A DNA stretch of 52,465 nt from Clostridiaceae bacterium (GTDB lineage Bacteria; Bacillota; Clostridia; Oscillospirales; Acutalibacteraceae). The notes under the pieces are model-generated. The model was not told where the DNA came from. It made no database searches and saw nothing but the letters and a program-made list of their open reading frames with translations. Made by a program: the position numbers and the translations under genes. Below are positions 15,769-23,242 of this stretch, piece by piece; positions within the stretch are counted from its first letter, which is position 1, and each line of letters begins with the position of its first letter. The stretch is from contig JAEEUW010000002.1 in NCBI GenBank assembly GCA_016290665.1, forward strand, positions 1-52,465. The letters are read 5' to 3'.

Positions 15769-17628
15769 ATGTATCCGAAAGAAGTGGAAAAACTGCTGCC
15801 GCTGGTGCAGAAGCCCGGCCGCTATACGGGTGGCGAGCTCAACAGCATTGTGAAAAACAAGGACGAAGTGGCGTTGCGCTACGCGTTCTGTTTTCCCGAC
15901 AGCTATGAGATCGGGATGTCGCATCTGGGCATCAAGATTCTGTATTCCGTTGCCAACGCGCGCCCTGACGTCTGGTGCGAACGCGTGTTCGCGCCGTGGC
16001 ACGATATGGAAGCGCAGATGCGGCAAAACGGCATTCCGCTGTATGCGCTGGAGAGCGGCGATCCGGTCAAAGACTTCGATCTGATCGGATTTACGCTGAT
16101 GTATGAGCTTTGCTATACCAACGTGCTGAATATGCTGGATCTCGCCGGCCTGCCGATCAGGGCTGCGGACCGGCACGACCTGACGCCGATCGTGGTCGGC
16201 GGCGGCGCCTGCGCCTGCAACCCGGAGCCGATGGCGCCGTTTTTCGACGTCATTTCGCTCGGCGAAGGGGAGGAGATGTACGACGCGTTCTTCGACCTGC
16301 TCAAGGACTGCAAGGCCCGCGGCGCGGACAAGCAGGAATTCCTGCGCGAAGCCGCGAAACTGCCGGGCTTCTATGTGCCGTCGCTGTATGACGTGAGCTA
16401 TCACGAAGACGGCACGGTTGAGGCCGTGACCCCGCGCGACGGCGCGCCGGCCACGGTGCAAAAGCAGGTGATTTCCGATCTGGACAAGGTTCCTTATCCC
16501 GAGAAGTTCGTGGTGCCCTACCTGGAGGTGGTGCACGACCGCGTGACCCACGAGATCATGCGCGGGTGCATCCGCGGCTGCCGCTTCTGTCAGGCGGGCT
16601 TTCTTTACCGTCCGATCCGCGAAAAGTCGCCCGACACGATCAACGACCAGTGCCGCGCGTTGTGCGACGCAACGGGCTATGACGAAATCTCGCTGTCTTC
16701 GCTTTCCACCAGCGACTATACAAAGCTGGAAGCGCTGCTGGACAAGCTGCTCGACTGGACGATTCCCGAAAAGATCAACATCGCGCTGCCCTCGCTGCGC
16801 GTCGACAACTTCTCCGATTCCCTGATGGAAAAGCTCAACAAGGTGCGCCGCAGCGGTCTGACGTTCGCGCCCGAAGCCGGCACCCAGCGCCTGCGCGACG
16901 CGATCAACAAGAACGTGACGGAGGACGAGGTGGTGCGCACGTCTCGCATGGCGTTCCGCGGCGGCTGGACGGCGGTCAAGCTCTATTTCATGCTGGGCCT
17001 TCCCACCGAAACGCCGGACGACGTGGCCGGCATCGCCGATCTGGCCCAGACGGTGGTCAACGAGTTTTACCGCAACCCGGACAAGCCCAAGGGCAAGGGC
17101 GTTACGGTGTCGATCTCGGTCGCTTCGTTCGTGCCGAAGCCGTTCACCCCGTTCCAGTGGGAGCCGCAGGACACGCGCGATATGCTGCTGGAAAAGCAAA
17201 AGCTGCTGCTCTCCAGCATTCATACGAAAAAGATCAACGCCAGCTTCCACAAGGTGGACGTCAGCTTTCTGGAGGGCGTCTTTGCGCGCGGCGACCGGCG
17301 GCTTTCCGCGGCCATCGAATATGCCTGGCGCCACGGCTGCAAGTTCGATTCCTGGGACGACAGCTTCCAGATCGAACGCTGGGAAGAGGCGTTCCGCGCC
17401 TGCGGACTGGATCCGCTGTTCTATTGCTCCCGCCGCCGCGACTTTTCCGAGGTGCTGCCGTGGGATCATCTGGATTTCGGCATCCGCAAAGCCTTTTTGC
17501 AAAAAGAAAACGAAAAAGCCCACCGCAGCGAAACCACGCCGCACTGCCGTCTGCAATGCGCCGGCTGCGGGGCCAACAAACTGAACGGAGGGAACTGCGA
17601 TGCGCTGCGTCAGAGTCTGGTTTCATAA
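15769..17628 (+). CDS. TIGR03960-family B12-binding-domain/radical SAM protein
   Basis: 619 residues. An N-terminal B12-binding-like region contains the GGGACACNPEP segment near residue 145. The radical SAM cluster motif is C267-x3-C271-x2-C274 (CIRGCRFC), ligating a 4Fe-4S cluster, followed by a TIM-barrel-like part and a Cys-rich end with two CxxC pairs. Start ATG 15769, 3 bases after the M50 stop. The last 29 bases overlap the DUF2344 gene. This pair is found together widely in Clostridia next to rng/rplU and is presumed to act on RNA or a cofactor. No reaction is established to my knowledge. Confidence 0.88.
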   Translation: MYPKEVEKLLPLVQKPGRYTGGELNSIVKNKDEVALRYAFCFPDSYEIGMSHLGIKILYSVANARPDVWCERVFAPWHDMEAQMRQNGIPLYALESGDPVKDFDLIGFTLMYELCYTNVLNMLDLAGLPIRAADRHDLTPIVVGGGACACNPEPMAPFFDVISLGEGEEMYDAFFDLLKDCKARGADKQEFLREAAKLPGFYVPSLYDVSYHEDGTVEAVTPRDGAPATVQKQVISDLDKVPYPEKFVVPYLEVVHDRVTHEIMRGCIRGCRFCQAGFLYRPIREKSPDTINDQCRALCDATGYDEISLSSLSTSDYTKLEALLDKLLDWTIPEKINIALPSLRVDNFSDSLMEKLNKVRRSGLTFAPEAGTQRLRDAINKNVTEDEVVRTSRMAFRGGWTAVKLYFMLGLPTETPDDVAGIADLAQTVVNEFYRNPDKPKGKGVTVSISVASFVPKPFTPFQWEPQDTRDMLLEKQKLLLSSIHTKKINASFHKVDVSFLEGVFARGDRRLSAAIEYAWRHGCKFDSWDDSFQIERWEEAFRACGLDPLFYCSRRRDFSEVLPWDHLDFGIRKAFLQKENEKAHRSETTPHCRLQCAGCGANKLNGGNCDALRQSLVS

Positions 17629-18262
17629 AACGGGCCCGATCCGGTATATCTCGCATCTCGATCTCATGCGCACCATGACGCGCGCCATCCGCCGTTCGCG
17701 CATTCCGCTGTGGTATACCGAAGGGTTCAACCCCCACCCCTATATGACGTTTGCGCTGCCTCTGTCGCTCGGTATGCAGAGCGAGTGCGAGAGCATGGAT
17801 ATCCGCATTGAAGGGGAGATGGAAAACGGCGAAATCTGCCGCGCGCTGCAGGGCGTGATGCCGGAAGGCATTACGATCACGGACATCAAAGACCCCGTGC
17901 TTGATCCGAAGTTCATCGCCGCCGCGCGGTTCCGCGTGTCGTTCCATAACGCCGCCGATCCGTCTGCGCTGCTTCAGAATGCGCGGGAGATGCTCTCCGG
18001 CGACAGCCTTGTCGTGCAGAAGCTCGGCAAAAAAGGCCATAAAAAGGTGATGAAAGAGATCGACCTGCTGCAGTCGCTGCAGTCGTATGAGCTGCGGCTG
18101 GAAGGCGAAACGCCGGTGCTCGATCTGGTTTTGCCGGCCGGCAGTGTGAACAACGTCAACCCCGCGCTGCTGTGCGACGAGATTCTGAAGCTCGACCCCG
18201 GCGCCTATTACGTGATTACGCGCAAGCAGCTGCTGACGAAGGACATGGAGCCGTTTGCGTAA
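17600..18262 (+). CDS. TIGR03936-family (DUF2344) radical-SAM-associated protein
   Basis: 220 residues. The N-terminus (RVWFHKTGPIRYISHLDLMR) is diagnostic of the DUF2344 family, and a PxxEGFNPHP-like segment (TEGFNPHPYMTFALPLSLG) follows. Starts inside the radical SAM gene by a 29-base overlap, preceded by GGAGGGAAC, so translation is coupled. The family always travels with, or is fused to, TIGR03960 proteins and probably forms a complex with them. Cytoplasmic. The usual next gene, a ribonuclease E/G, is absent here and a DUF3267 protein takes its place. Confidence 0.88.
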   Translation: MRCVRVWFHKTGPIRYISHLDLMRTMTRAIRRSRIPLWYTEGFNPHPYMTFALPLSLGMQSECESMDIRIEGEMENGEICRALQGVMPEGITITDIKDPVLDPKFIAAARFRVSFHNAADPSALLQNAREMLSGDSLVVQKLGKKGHKKVMKEIDLLQSLQSYELRLEGETPVLDLVLPAGSVNNVNPALLCDEILKLDPGAYYVITRKQLLTKDMEPFA

Positions 18263-18283
18263 CAAAAGAGGGGAAAACAATCC

Positions 18284-18865
18284 ATGAAACTCCATTATAA
18301 AGGAAAGTATGACGGCAAGGAGGAAAGCCTGCCCCACGGCGAGCATCGGCCCGGCGCGGTGCAGTTCCGCGAGCCGGAACCGAAAAAATTCACGCTGATT
18401 GCCAACGGGGGCGCGCTGGTCTTGTCCGCGCTGCTGCTCGTGGTGTTCTTCATCCGCGCGCGCAATTCATTTTCCGAGATGAACGCGCTTGTGCAGATCT
18501 GGATCGCCTGCGGCCTGTGGTTCCTCACGCTGTTCCCGCATGAGCTTTTGCACGCGAGCTGCTTCAGGGGCGACGTCTATCTCTATACCTGGCTCAACCG
18601 CGGCGCGCTGTTCGTGGTCGGTCCCGAGGATATGAGCAAGAGCCGGTTTGTTTTTATGAGCATGCTGCCGAATCTGGTGTTCGGGTTTGTTCCGTTCCTG
18701 ATCTTTTTGATCTGGCCTTTTTTGACGCTTGCCGGTATGCTCGGCGTGCTGTCGATCTCCAGCGGCTTCGGCGATTATCTGAACGTGTTTCATGCGCTGA
18801 CCCAGATGCCGAAGGGCGCACGGACCTATCTTTACGGCTTCCATTCCTACTGGTATCTCCCGTAA
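18284..18865 (+). CDS. DUF3267 membrane metalloprotease-like protein
   Basis: 193 residues. HELLH at residues 86-90 gives a zincin motif inside a membrane segment. About four hydrophobic helices, and the C-terminal FHALTQMPKGA...HSYWY pattern matches DUF3267, a family of putative membrane-embedded zinc peptidases. RBS GAGGGG before ATG 18284. 21 bases after the DUF2344 gene, so likely the last gene of the SpoIVF-like operon. Substrate unknown. Confidence 0.8.
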   Translation: MKLHYKGKYDGKEESLPHGEHRPGAVQFREPEPKKFTLIANGGALVLSALLLVVFFIRARNSFSEMNALVQIWIACGLWFLTLFPHELLHASCFRGDVYLYTWLNRGALFVVGPEDMSKSRFVFMSMLPNLVFGFVPFLIFLIWPFLTLAGMLGVLSISSGFGDYLNVFHALTQMPKGARTYLYGFHSYWYLP

Positions 18866-18910
18866 AACGGGATGATCTTTGAAAAACACGAAAAAATTCA
18901 CAAAAAACAC

Positions 18911-18939
18911 TTGCTTTTTTTGGCAGGCTGTGATAAAAT
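18911..18939 (+). promoter_or_regulatory. Sigma-A-type promoter for rplS
   Basis: TTGCTT (18911-18916), 17-base spacer ending in TGA, TAAAAT (18934-18939); the TGn makes an extended -10. Expected transcript start is near 18946. Confidence 0.75.
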
Positions 18940-18945
18940 ACTTGA

Positions 18946-19055
18946 GCATTTGTCCCCGCCGCTATGCGGTGCGGTTTGATGCCGTGCTGATTCAGTCAGT
19001 TATTATCAAGCGGTCCTCTGCTGCTTTGCGGCACGAACGTGGCAGAATTCAGGAG
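18946..19055 (+). promoter_or_regulatory. Structured 5' leader of rplS (candidate ribosomal-protein leader)
   Basis: About 110 bases between the predicted transcript start and the RBS, without an ORF. Two short hairpins can be drawn, one around 18957-18975 (CCGC..GCGG type) and one around 19016-19046 (CTGC..GCAG type) just before AGGAGG. L19 leader motifs with autoregulatory roles are known in Firmicutes. I could not align this one to the published consensus, so it is only a candidate. Confidence 0.35.
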
Positions 19056-19065
19056 GAAAAAACCA

Positions 19066-19410
19066 ATGGACGCACTCAAACTCATCTCCGACGCGAGCCT
19101 CAAGGCTGAGGTCCCCGAACTCGAAATCGGTTCCACCGTCCGTGTCCACGTGAAGATCCGTGAAGGCGAACGCGAAAGAATCCAGATGTTCGAAGGCACC
19201 GTCATTGCCAAACGCGGCAGCGGCATCTCTTCCACCTTTACGGTGCGCCGTGTTTCCTACGGTGTTGGCGTGGAACGCGTGTTCCCCGTTCATTCGCCGA
19301 ACGTGGTCGCGGTTGACCTTGTCAGAAGAGGTAAGGTTCGCAGAAGCAAGCTCTATTATCTTCGCGACAGAGTCGGTAAGGCTGCGAAGGTCAAGGAAAA
19401 GCTTGGCTGA
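19066..19410 (+). CDS. rplS: 50S ribosomal protein L19
   Basis: 114 residues, standard length. Sits at the 30S-50S interface. Core L19 pattern is present: [26 protein letters not shown] and the [12 protein letters not shown] strand. Start ATG 19066 is fixed by AGGAGG 8 bases upstream; an in-frame ATG-like start at 19039 would precede the RBS. Followed by a terminator, then lepB and rbgA, the order seen across Clostridia. Confidence 0.97.
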   Translation: MDALKLISDASLKAEVPELEIGSTVRVHVKIREGERERIQMFEGTVIAKRGSGISSTFTVRRVSYGVGVERVFPVHSPNVVAVDLVRRGKVRRSKLYYLRDRVGKAAKVKEKLG

Positions 19411-19424
19411 TTCGAGAGAAAATG

Positions 19425-19451
19425 GGGGAGCAGCATCGCTTCCCTTTTTTC
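19425..19451 (+). terminator. Intrinsic terminator after rplS
   Basis: GGGGAGC pairs with GCTTCCC (one G-U) around AGCATC, followed by TTTTTTC. Probably allows partial readthrough into lepB, for which no separate promoter is obvious. Confidence 0.7.
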
Positions 19452-19485
19452 GTTTTGCAACTTTAGTTTTGAAAGGATGATCTTC

Positions 19486-20124
19486 ATGCGCGAAGATTTG
19501 GCCAAAAAGGAGAAAAAGGATCTGACCTTTTCCGATAAACTCGCCATCAATTGCTATGATCTCGCCTCCGTGCTGGTGTCGGCCATTGTGACCATCATGC
19601 TGCTGTTCACCTTCCTGTTCCGCATCGTCGGCGTGGTCGGCACGTCCATGGTGCCCACGCTCAACGACGGCGACTGGCTGGCAATCACGGCGTGGGATAA
19701 AAAGCCGTCCTACGGGCAGGTCATCATCATCACGCAGCCGAACTGGTTCGACGAGCCGATCGTCAAGCGCATCATCGCCACCGAAAACCAGACCGTGGAT
19801 ATCAACTTCAACAAGGGCGAGGTCTATGTGGACGGCGTGCTGCTCGACGAGCCCTATATCAACAACCTGACGCTGAATCAGGAAGACGGCGTCACCTTCC
19901 CGTTGACCGTGCCGGAGGGCCACGTCTTCGTCATGGGCGACAACCGTCAGGGCTCCACCGACTCCCGCTCGGAAAAGATCGGCTTCATCAATGAAAACTA
20001 CATCCTCGGCGTGGTCAAGCTGCGGCCGTTCAACGTCAGCCGCGACAACGGCAGGTTCTCGTTCTATGCCCCGTCGCAGTGGAAGATTGCGCAGGCGAAG
20101 CTGACGCCGGCGCAGACAATGTAA
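19486..20124 (+). CDS. lepB: Signal peptidase I
   Basis: 212 residues from ATG 19486 (RBS AAAGGATG, about 7 bases); an ATG at 19477 would lie within the RBS. A single N-terminal transmembrane helix (~28-50) is followed by the catalytic Ser in GTSMVPT (S54), the catalytic Lys in IVKRI (K94) and the box E motif GDNRQGSTDSR. Cleaves signal peptides outside the membrane. Between rplS and rbgA as in many Clostridia, so this is the housekeeping copy. A second, divergent copy lies in the pilus locus at 35.6 kb. Confidence 0.94.
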   Translation: MREDLAKKEKKDLTFSDKLAINCYDLASVLVSAIVTIMLLFTFLFRIVGVVGTSMVPTLNDGDWLAITAWDKKPSYGQVIIITQPNWFDEPIVKRIIATENQTVDINFNKGEVYVDGVLLDEPYINNLTLNQEDGVTFPLTVPEGHVFVMGDNRQGSTDSRSEKIGFINENYILGVVKLRPFNVSRDNGRFSFYAPSQWKIAQAKLTPAQTM

Positions 20125-20141
20125 GAACAGGGGAGCGTATC

Positions 20142-21023
20142 ATGCCGGACCTGCAAAAACAAACCGTACAATGGTTCCCCGGGCACATGGCAAAAACGCG
20201 GCGGCAGATCAAAGAAAGTCTGCCGCTTGTTGATTGCGTCACGGAGCTGCTGGACGCCCGCGTGCCGCTGGCGAGCCGCAACCCGGAGCTGGACGCGCTC
20301 ACCGGGCATAAGCCGCGGATCGTGCTGCTCAATAAATGCGACATGGCCGACGACGAAACGACCCGCCGCTGGATCGAATGGTTCCGCGCAAAAGGCCAGT
20401 CTGCACTCGCGGTGGACTGCCGCAGCGGCAAGGGACTGAATCAGTATCACACGCTGGTACGCCGCGTGCTGGCCGACCGGATCAAAGCCAACGAGGCGCG
20501 CGGCATGGCGGGCAAGGCGCTGCGCGTGATGGTCGTGGGCATCCCGAACACCGGGAAATCCTCGTTCATCAATCGTATGGCGGGCAAAAACCGCGCCAAG
20601 GTGGCCGACCGCCCGGGCGTCACCCGGCAAAACCAGTGGTTCGCCATCGGCAACGGAATCGAGCTGCTCGATACGCCGGGCGTGCTTTGGCCCAAGTTTG
20701 ACGACCCCGCCGTGGGCGACAAGCTGGCCTTCATCGGCTCGGTCAAGGACGAGGTCACCGACAGCGAGACCATGGCCTGCCGCCTGATTGCCGTGCTGCA
20801 GGCGCAGCATATCCCGCTGCTGTGCGAACGCTACAAGCTGGCGGAAGCCGACGTGGCGGGCGAAGAGCCCTACACCGTGCTGGAGCGCATCGGCCTCAGG
20901 CGCGGCATGAAGATCCGCGGCGGCGACGTGGACACCGAACGCGCCGCAGTCACCCTGCTGGACGAATACCGCGCGGGCAAGCTCGGAAAGCTTTCCATCG
21001 AAACCCCGGAGCTGGACGGATAA
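20142..21023 (+). CDS. rbgA: Ribosome biogenesis GTPase RbgA (YlqF)
   Basis: 293 residues. Circularly permuted GTPase: the G4 motif NKCD (residue ~64) precedes G1 GIPNTGKSS (133-141), followed by G3 DTPGVLWP. The N-terminal WFPGHMAK is the YlqF signature. Acts in late 50S maturation. RBS GGGAG before ATG 20142, 17 bases after lepB. The usual rnhB successor is absent; a terminator follows directly. Confidence 0.95.
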   Translation: MPDLQKQTVQWFPGHMAKTRRQIKESLPLVDCVTELLDARVPLASRNPELDALTGHKPRIVLLNKCDMADDETTRRWIEWFRAKGQSALAVDCRSGKGLNQYHTLVRRVLADRIKANEARGMAGKALRVMVVGIPNTGKSSFINRMAGKNRAKVADRPGVTRQNQWFAIGNGIELLDTPGVLWPKFDDPAVGDKLAFIGSVKDEVTDSETMACRLIAVLQAQHIPLLCERYKLAEADVAGEEPYTVLERIGLRRGMKIRGGDVDTERAAVTLLDEYRAGKLGKLSIETPELDG

Positions 21024-21028
21024 ATAGA

Positions 21029-21067
21029 GACGAGGCGGAGTGTGCTTCTTCCGCCTCGTCTTTTTTC
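21029..21067. terminator. Intrinsic terminator after rbgA
   Basis: GACGAGGCGGA pairs with TCCGCCTCGTC (11 bp, perfect), loop of 10, then TTTTTT. It lies between convergent rbgA and the alkaline phosphatase; the T tract reaches the phosphatase stop codon. Confidence 0.88.
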
Positions 21068-22234
21068 TTATGCTGCGATCGGCAGCTTGCTTTTTACCTT
21101 TGCCGTAAAGGACCCGTCCTGCGTCCGCGGGAAGTCGCGCTTGTTCCAGCCCAACAGTCTGGCCAGCCGGCGCGGAATGGTATAGTTTGCAATTCTTTCG
21201 CCGCGCTTGAACAGGCCGGTTGCGCCGAAGACAAAGACGGGAACGTTCTTGCAGGTGTGTTCGTCGGTGTGATAACGATAAACGCCGTCGGAATCCTTCA
21301 TCAGGTTGCCGGTCTCATGGTCGGCGGTGACGAGAACCGCGGTATGGCCGTCTTTTCGCGCAAAGTCGACGACTGCACGGACTGCGTTGTCAAAACCGAC
21401 GACGGCGTCAACAACGGATTCCCTCTTGTTGTCAAAATCCGCTCTTCTCTTTTGGGAACGATGGGAACTTTTGTCAATGTGTGCGCCTTCAATCATCAGG
21501 AAAAAGCCGTTCGGGTTGTCTTCGTTGAGCAGTTCAATGGCTTTGACGCTCATCTCGGCAAGACTGGGCGCGTCGCTTTCTTCCGGAACAACCGCACGCC
21601 AGAATTCTCCGCTGAACTGTCCGAAGCTGCGGCTGCCGGGCTTCAGCGCTTCCATCTCTTCCTTGTTCGAAACGAAGGTGAAGCCGTGTTCCGCGGCGTT
21701 TTGCGGGGTGACGTAACCGTCTTCTGCGCCCCAGATCAGATCAAACGTCGTGTTCAGCTGCTGCTGTGAGATCTTTTCATACTGCTTGCGATACAGCACA
21801 TGGACGGAGAATGCGGCGGGCGTTGCGCCGTTGTTCTTGTCTGTTGTCACAATGCCGGTGCGCATGCCGTGCTCGGCTGCGACCTCGGTGAACGAAGCCG
21901 GACAGACAAACGCGCCGAGCGGGTCGGCGCCGTAAACGCCGACCGTCTGATTGATAATGCGCACACCGCAGGCAAGCGCCGTGCCTCCTGCGGCGCTGTC
22001 TGTGATGTCGTGGGACATCGACCGGGTTCTGGACTGCCCGCGCAGATCAAACTGCGTATTCATAAACAGGGTGTGCCCGTATTGCTCGGCGAGATGCAGG
22101 TGGTTTTCGCCCATACCGTCGCCGATCATGATGATGACGTTTCTGTAGGTCTTGTCGGCGGCGCAGACGGGCAGGAGCGCTGCAAAAAGAACGGCCGCGG
22201 CAAGCAGGATCGAGCATATGCGCTTGGCTTTCAT
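21068..22234 (-). CDS. Secreted alkaline phosphatase (PhoA family)
   Basis: 388 residues from ATG 22234; AGGAGG is 8 bases upstream, whereas an ATG two codons earlier would be too close. Signal peptide with a hydrophobic core and a likely cleavage after CAA (residue ~26). Metal and nucleophile positions: GDGMG (D39), DSAAGGTA with the phosphorylated Ser near residue 80, EGAHIDKSSH, and TADHETG near the C-terminus. Hydrolyses phosphomonoesters outside the cell. The canonical DSAAT is DSAAG here. Shorter than E. coli PhoA, as usual in Firmicutes. No PhoB box was recognised. Confidence 0.9.
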   Translation of the reverse strand: MKAKRICSILLAAAVLFAALLPVCAADKTYRNVIIMIGDGMGENHLHLAEQYGHTLFMNTQFDLRGQSRTRSMSHDITDSAAGGTALACGVRIINQTVGVYGADPLGAFVCPASFTEVAAEHGMRTGIVTTDKNNGATPAAFSVHVLYRKQYEKISQQQLNTTFDLIWGAEDGYVTPQNAAEHGFTFVSNKEEMEALKPGSRSFGQFSGEFWRAVVPEESDAPSLAEMSVKAIELLNEDNPNGFFLMIEGAHIDKSSHRSQKRRADFDNKRESVVDAVVGFDNAVRAVVDFARKDGHTAVLVTADHETGNLMKDSDGVYRYHTDEHTCKNVPVFVFGATGLFKRGERIANYTIPRRLARLLGWNKRDFPRTQDGSFTAKVKSKLPIAA

Positions 22235-22262
22235 CGTCATTTCCTCCTGAATCGTTTGATTC

Positions 22263-22291
22263 ATTATAACACCGCTTTTTCCGCTTGTAAA
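22263..22291 (-). promoter_or_regulatory. Sigma-A-type promoter for the alkaline phosphatase
   Basis: Minus strand TTTACA (22291-22286), 17-base spacer, TATAAT (22268-22263), about 28 bases from ATG 22234. Confidence 0.75.
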
Positions 22292-22424
22292 CCATCGTTT
22301 GCAAAAAAGACGCAAGAATCCGGCCATATGTGCGGCAACCGTCGTTTATTCCCGCCCGCTCCGGCGCATACTGAAGATGTCTTTTCCCCGCATCCCGGTC
22401 ATAGAATGGACCGAGGTGGTTTTG

Positions 22425-23132
22425 ATGTTTGAATTGTTCCGGCAGATCTTTTCCCAGCTTCTTTTTTTCACGCTGCATCTGCGGCAGCAGTCGTCGTTTC
22501 CGCCGCCGCTTCCCGCTGCAAAGGAACGCGCGCTGCTGCAGCAGCTCAGGGCGACCGGCGACAAACAGGCGCGTGCGCTGCTGATCGAGCACAATCTGCG
22601 CCTCGTGGCGCATATCATCAAGAAATACTACGCCGCAGGGGGCGACCAGGACGATCTGGTTTCCATCGGCACGATCGGCCTGATCAAGGCGATCGACTCG
22701 TTTGACCCGGACAAGGGCACCCGGCTGGCGACCTACGCGGCGCGGTGCATCGAAAACGAGATTCTCATGCATTTCCGCGCGCTGCGGCGCACGGCGGGCA
22801 CGGTCAGCCTGACCGAACCGATGGAGGCCGATAAGGACGGCAGCCCGCTTTCGCTGATGGATCTCATCAGCGTGGACGACACGATTGCGGACGATCTGGA
22901 CCTCAAGCAGAAGTCGCGGCAGCTGTATGCCTATCTGAGCGAGATGGAGGATCCCCGCGAAAAGGAGATCCTGATCAAGCGCTACGGCCTTTATCAGACG
23001 CGGGAGATGACCCAGCGCGAGATTGCAAAGGAGCTCGGCATCTCGCGTTCCTACGTGTCGCGGATCGAGAAGAAGGCGATCGGGCGGCTGCGGGAACGCT
23101 TTTCCCTGCCGCAGCGGGACGAAAAAACTTAA
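22425..23132 (+). CDS. sigK: Sporulation sigma factor sigma-K with pro-sequence-like N-terminus
   Basis: 235 residues. Late mother-cell sigma factor. Region 2 is marked by LIEHNLRLVAHIIKKYY and DLVSIGTIGLIKAID, region 4 by the C-terminal helix-turn-helix REIAKELGISRSYVSRIEKKA. The first ~20 residues are hydrophobic (FRQIFSQLLFFTLHL) and are followed by SFPPPLP, closely echoing the Bacillus pro-sigma-K junction (..NAFPQPL..), so a membrane-inserted pro-sequence cleaved by SpoIVFB is likely. The gene is intact, with no interrupting skin element. RBS GAGGTGG before ATG 22425. A -10-like CATACT at ~22370 could be a sigma-E site (weak). Confidence 0.9.
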   Translation: MFELFRQIFSQLLFFTLHLRQQSSFPPPLPAAKERALLQQLRATGDKQARALLIEHNLRLVAHIIKKYYAAGGDQDDLVSIGTIGLIKAIDSFDPDKGTRLATYAARCIENEILMHFRALRRTAGTVSLTEPMEADKDGSPLSLMDLISVDDTIADDLDLKQKSRQLYAYLSEMEDPREKEILIKRYGLYQTREMTQREIAKELGISRSYVSRIEKKAIGRLRERFSLPQRDEKT

Positions 23133-23159
23133 GTTTTTCTATATTTTTCCGTTTTGTTC

Positions 23160-23188
23160 TTGATTTCATGCGCCGGTTTTATTATAAT
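23160..23188 (+). promoter_or_regulatory. Sigma-A-type promoter for the PBP gene
   Basis: TTGATT (23160-23165), 17-base spacer, TATAAT (23183-23188), in an AT-rich gap after sigK. Confidence 0.78.
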
Positions 23189-23242
23189 ATATGCTGTATA
23201 TATATCGACAATATCGAATCTACTGCGGAGGTCTATTGATAT

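Noticed and set aside
15643-17556. A 637-codon minus-strand frame opposite the radical SAM gene.
   Set aside because: Antisense of a clear coding gene, no start signals, biased composition.
23123-23138. Perfect 16-base AT palindrome AAAAACTTAAGTTTTT after sigK.
   Set aside because: No loop and low GC, so a poor terminator; could be a weak stop signal or chance, not called.
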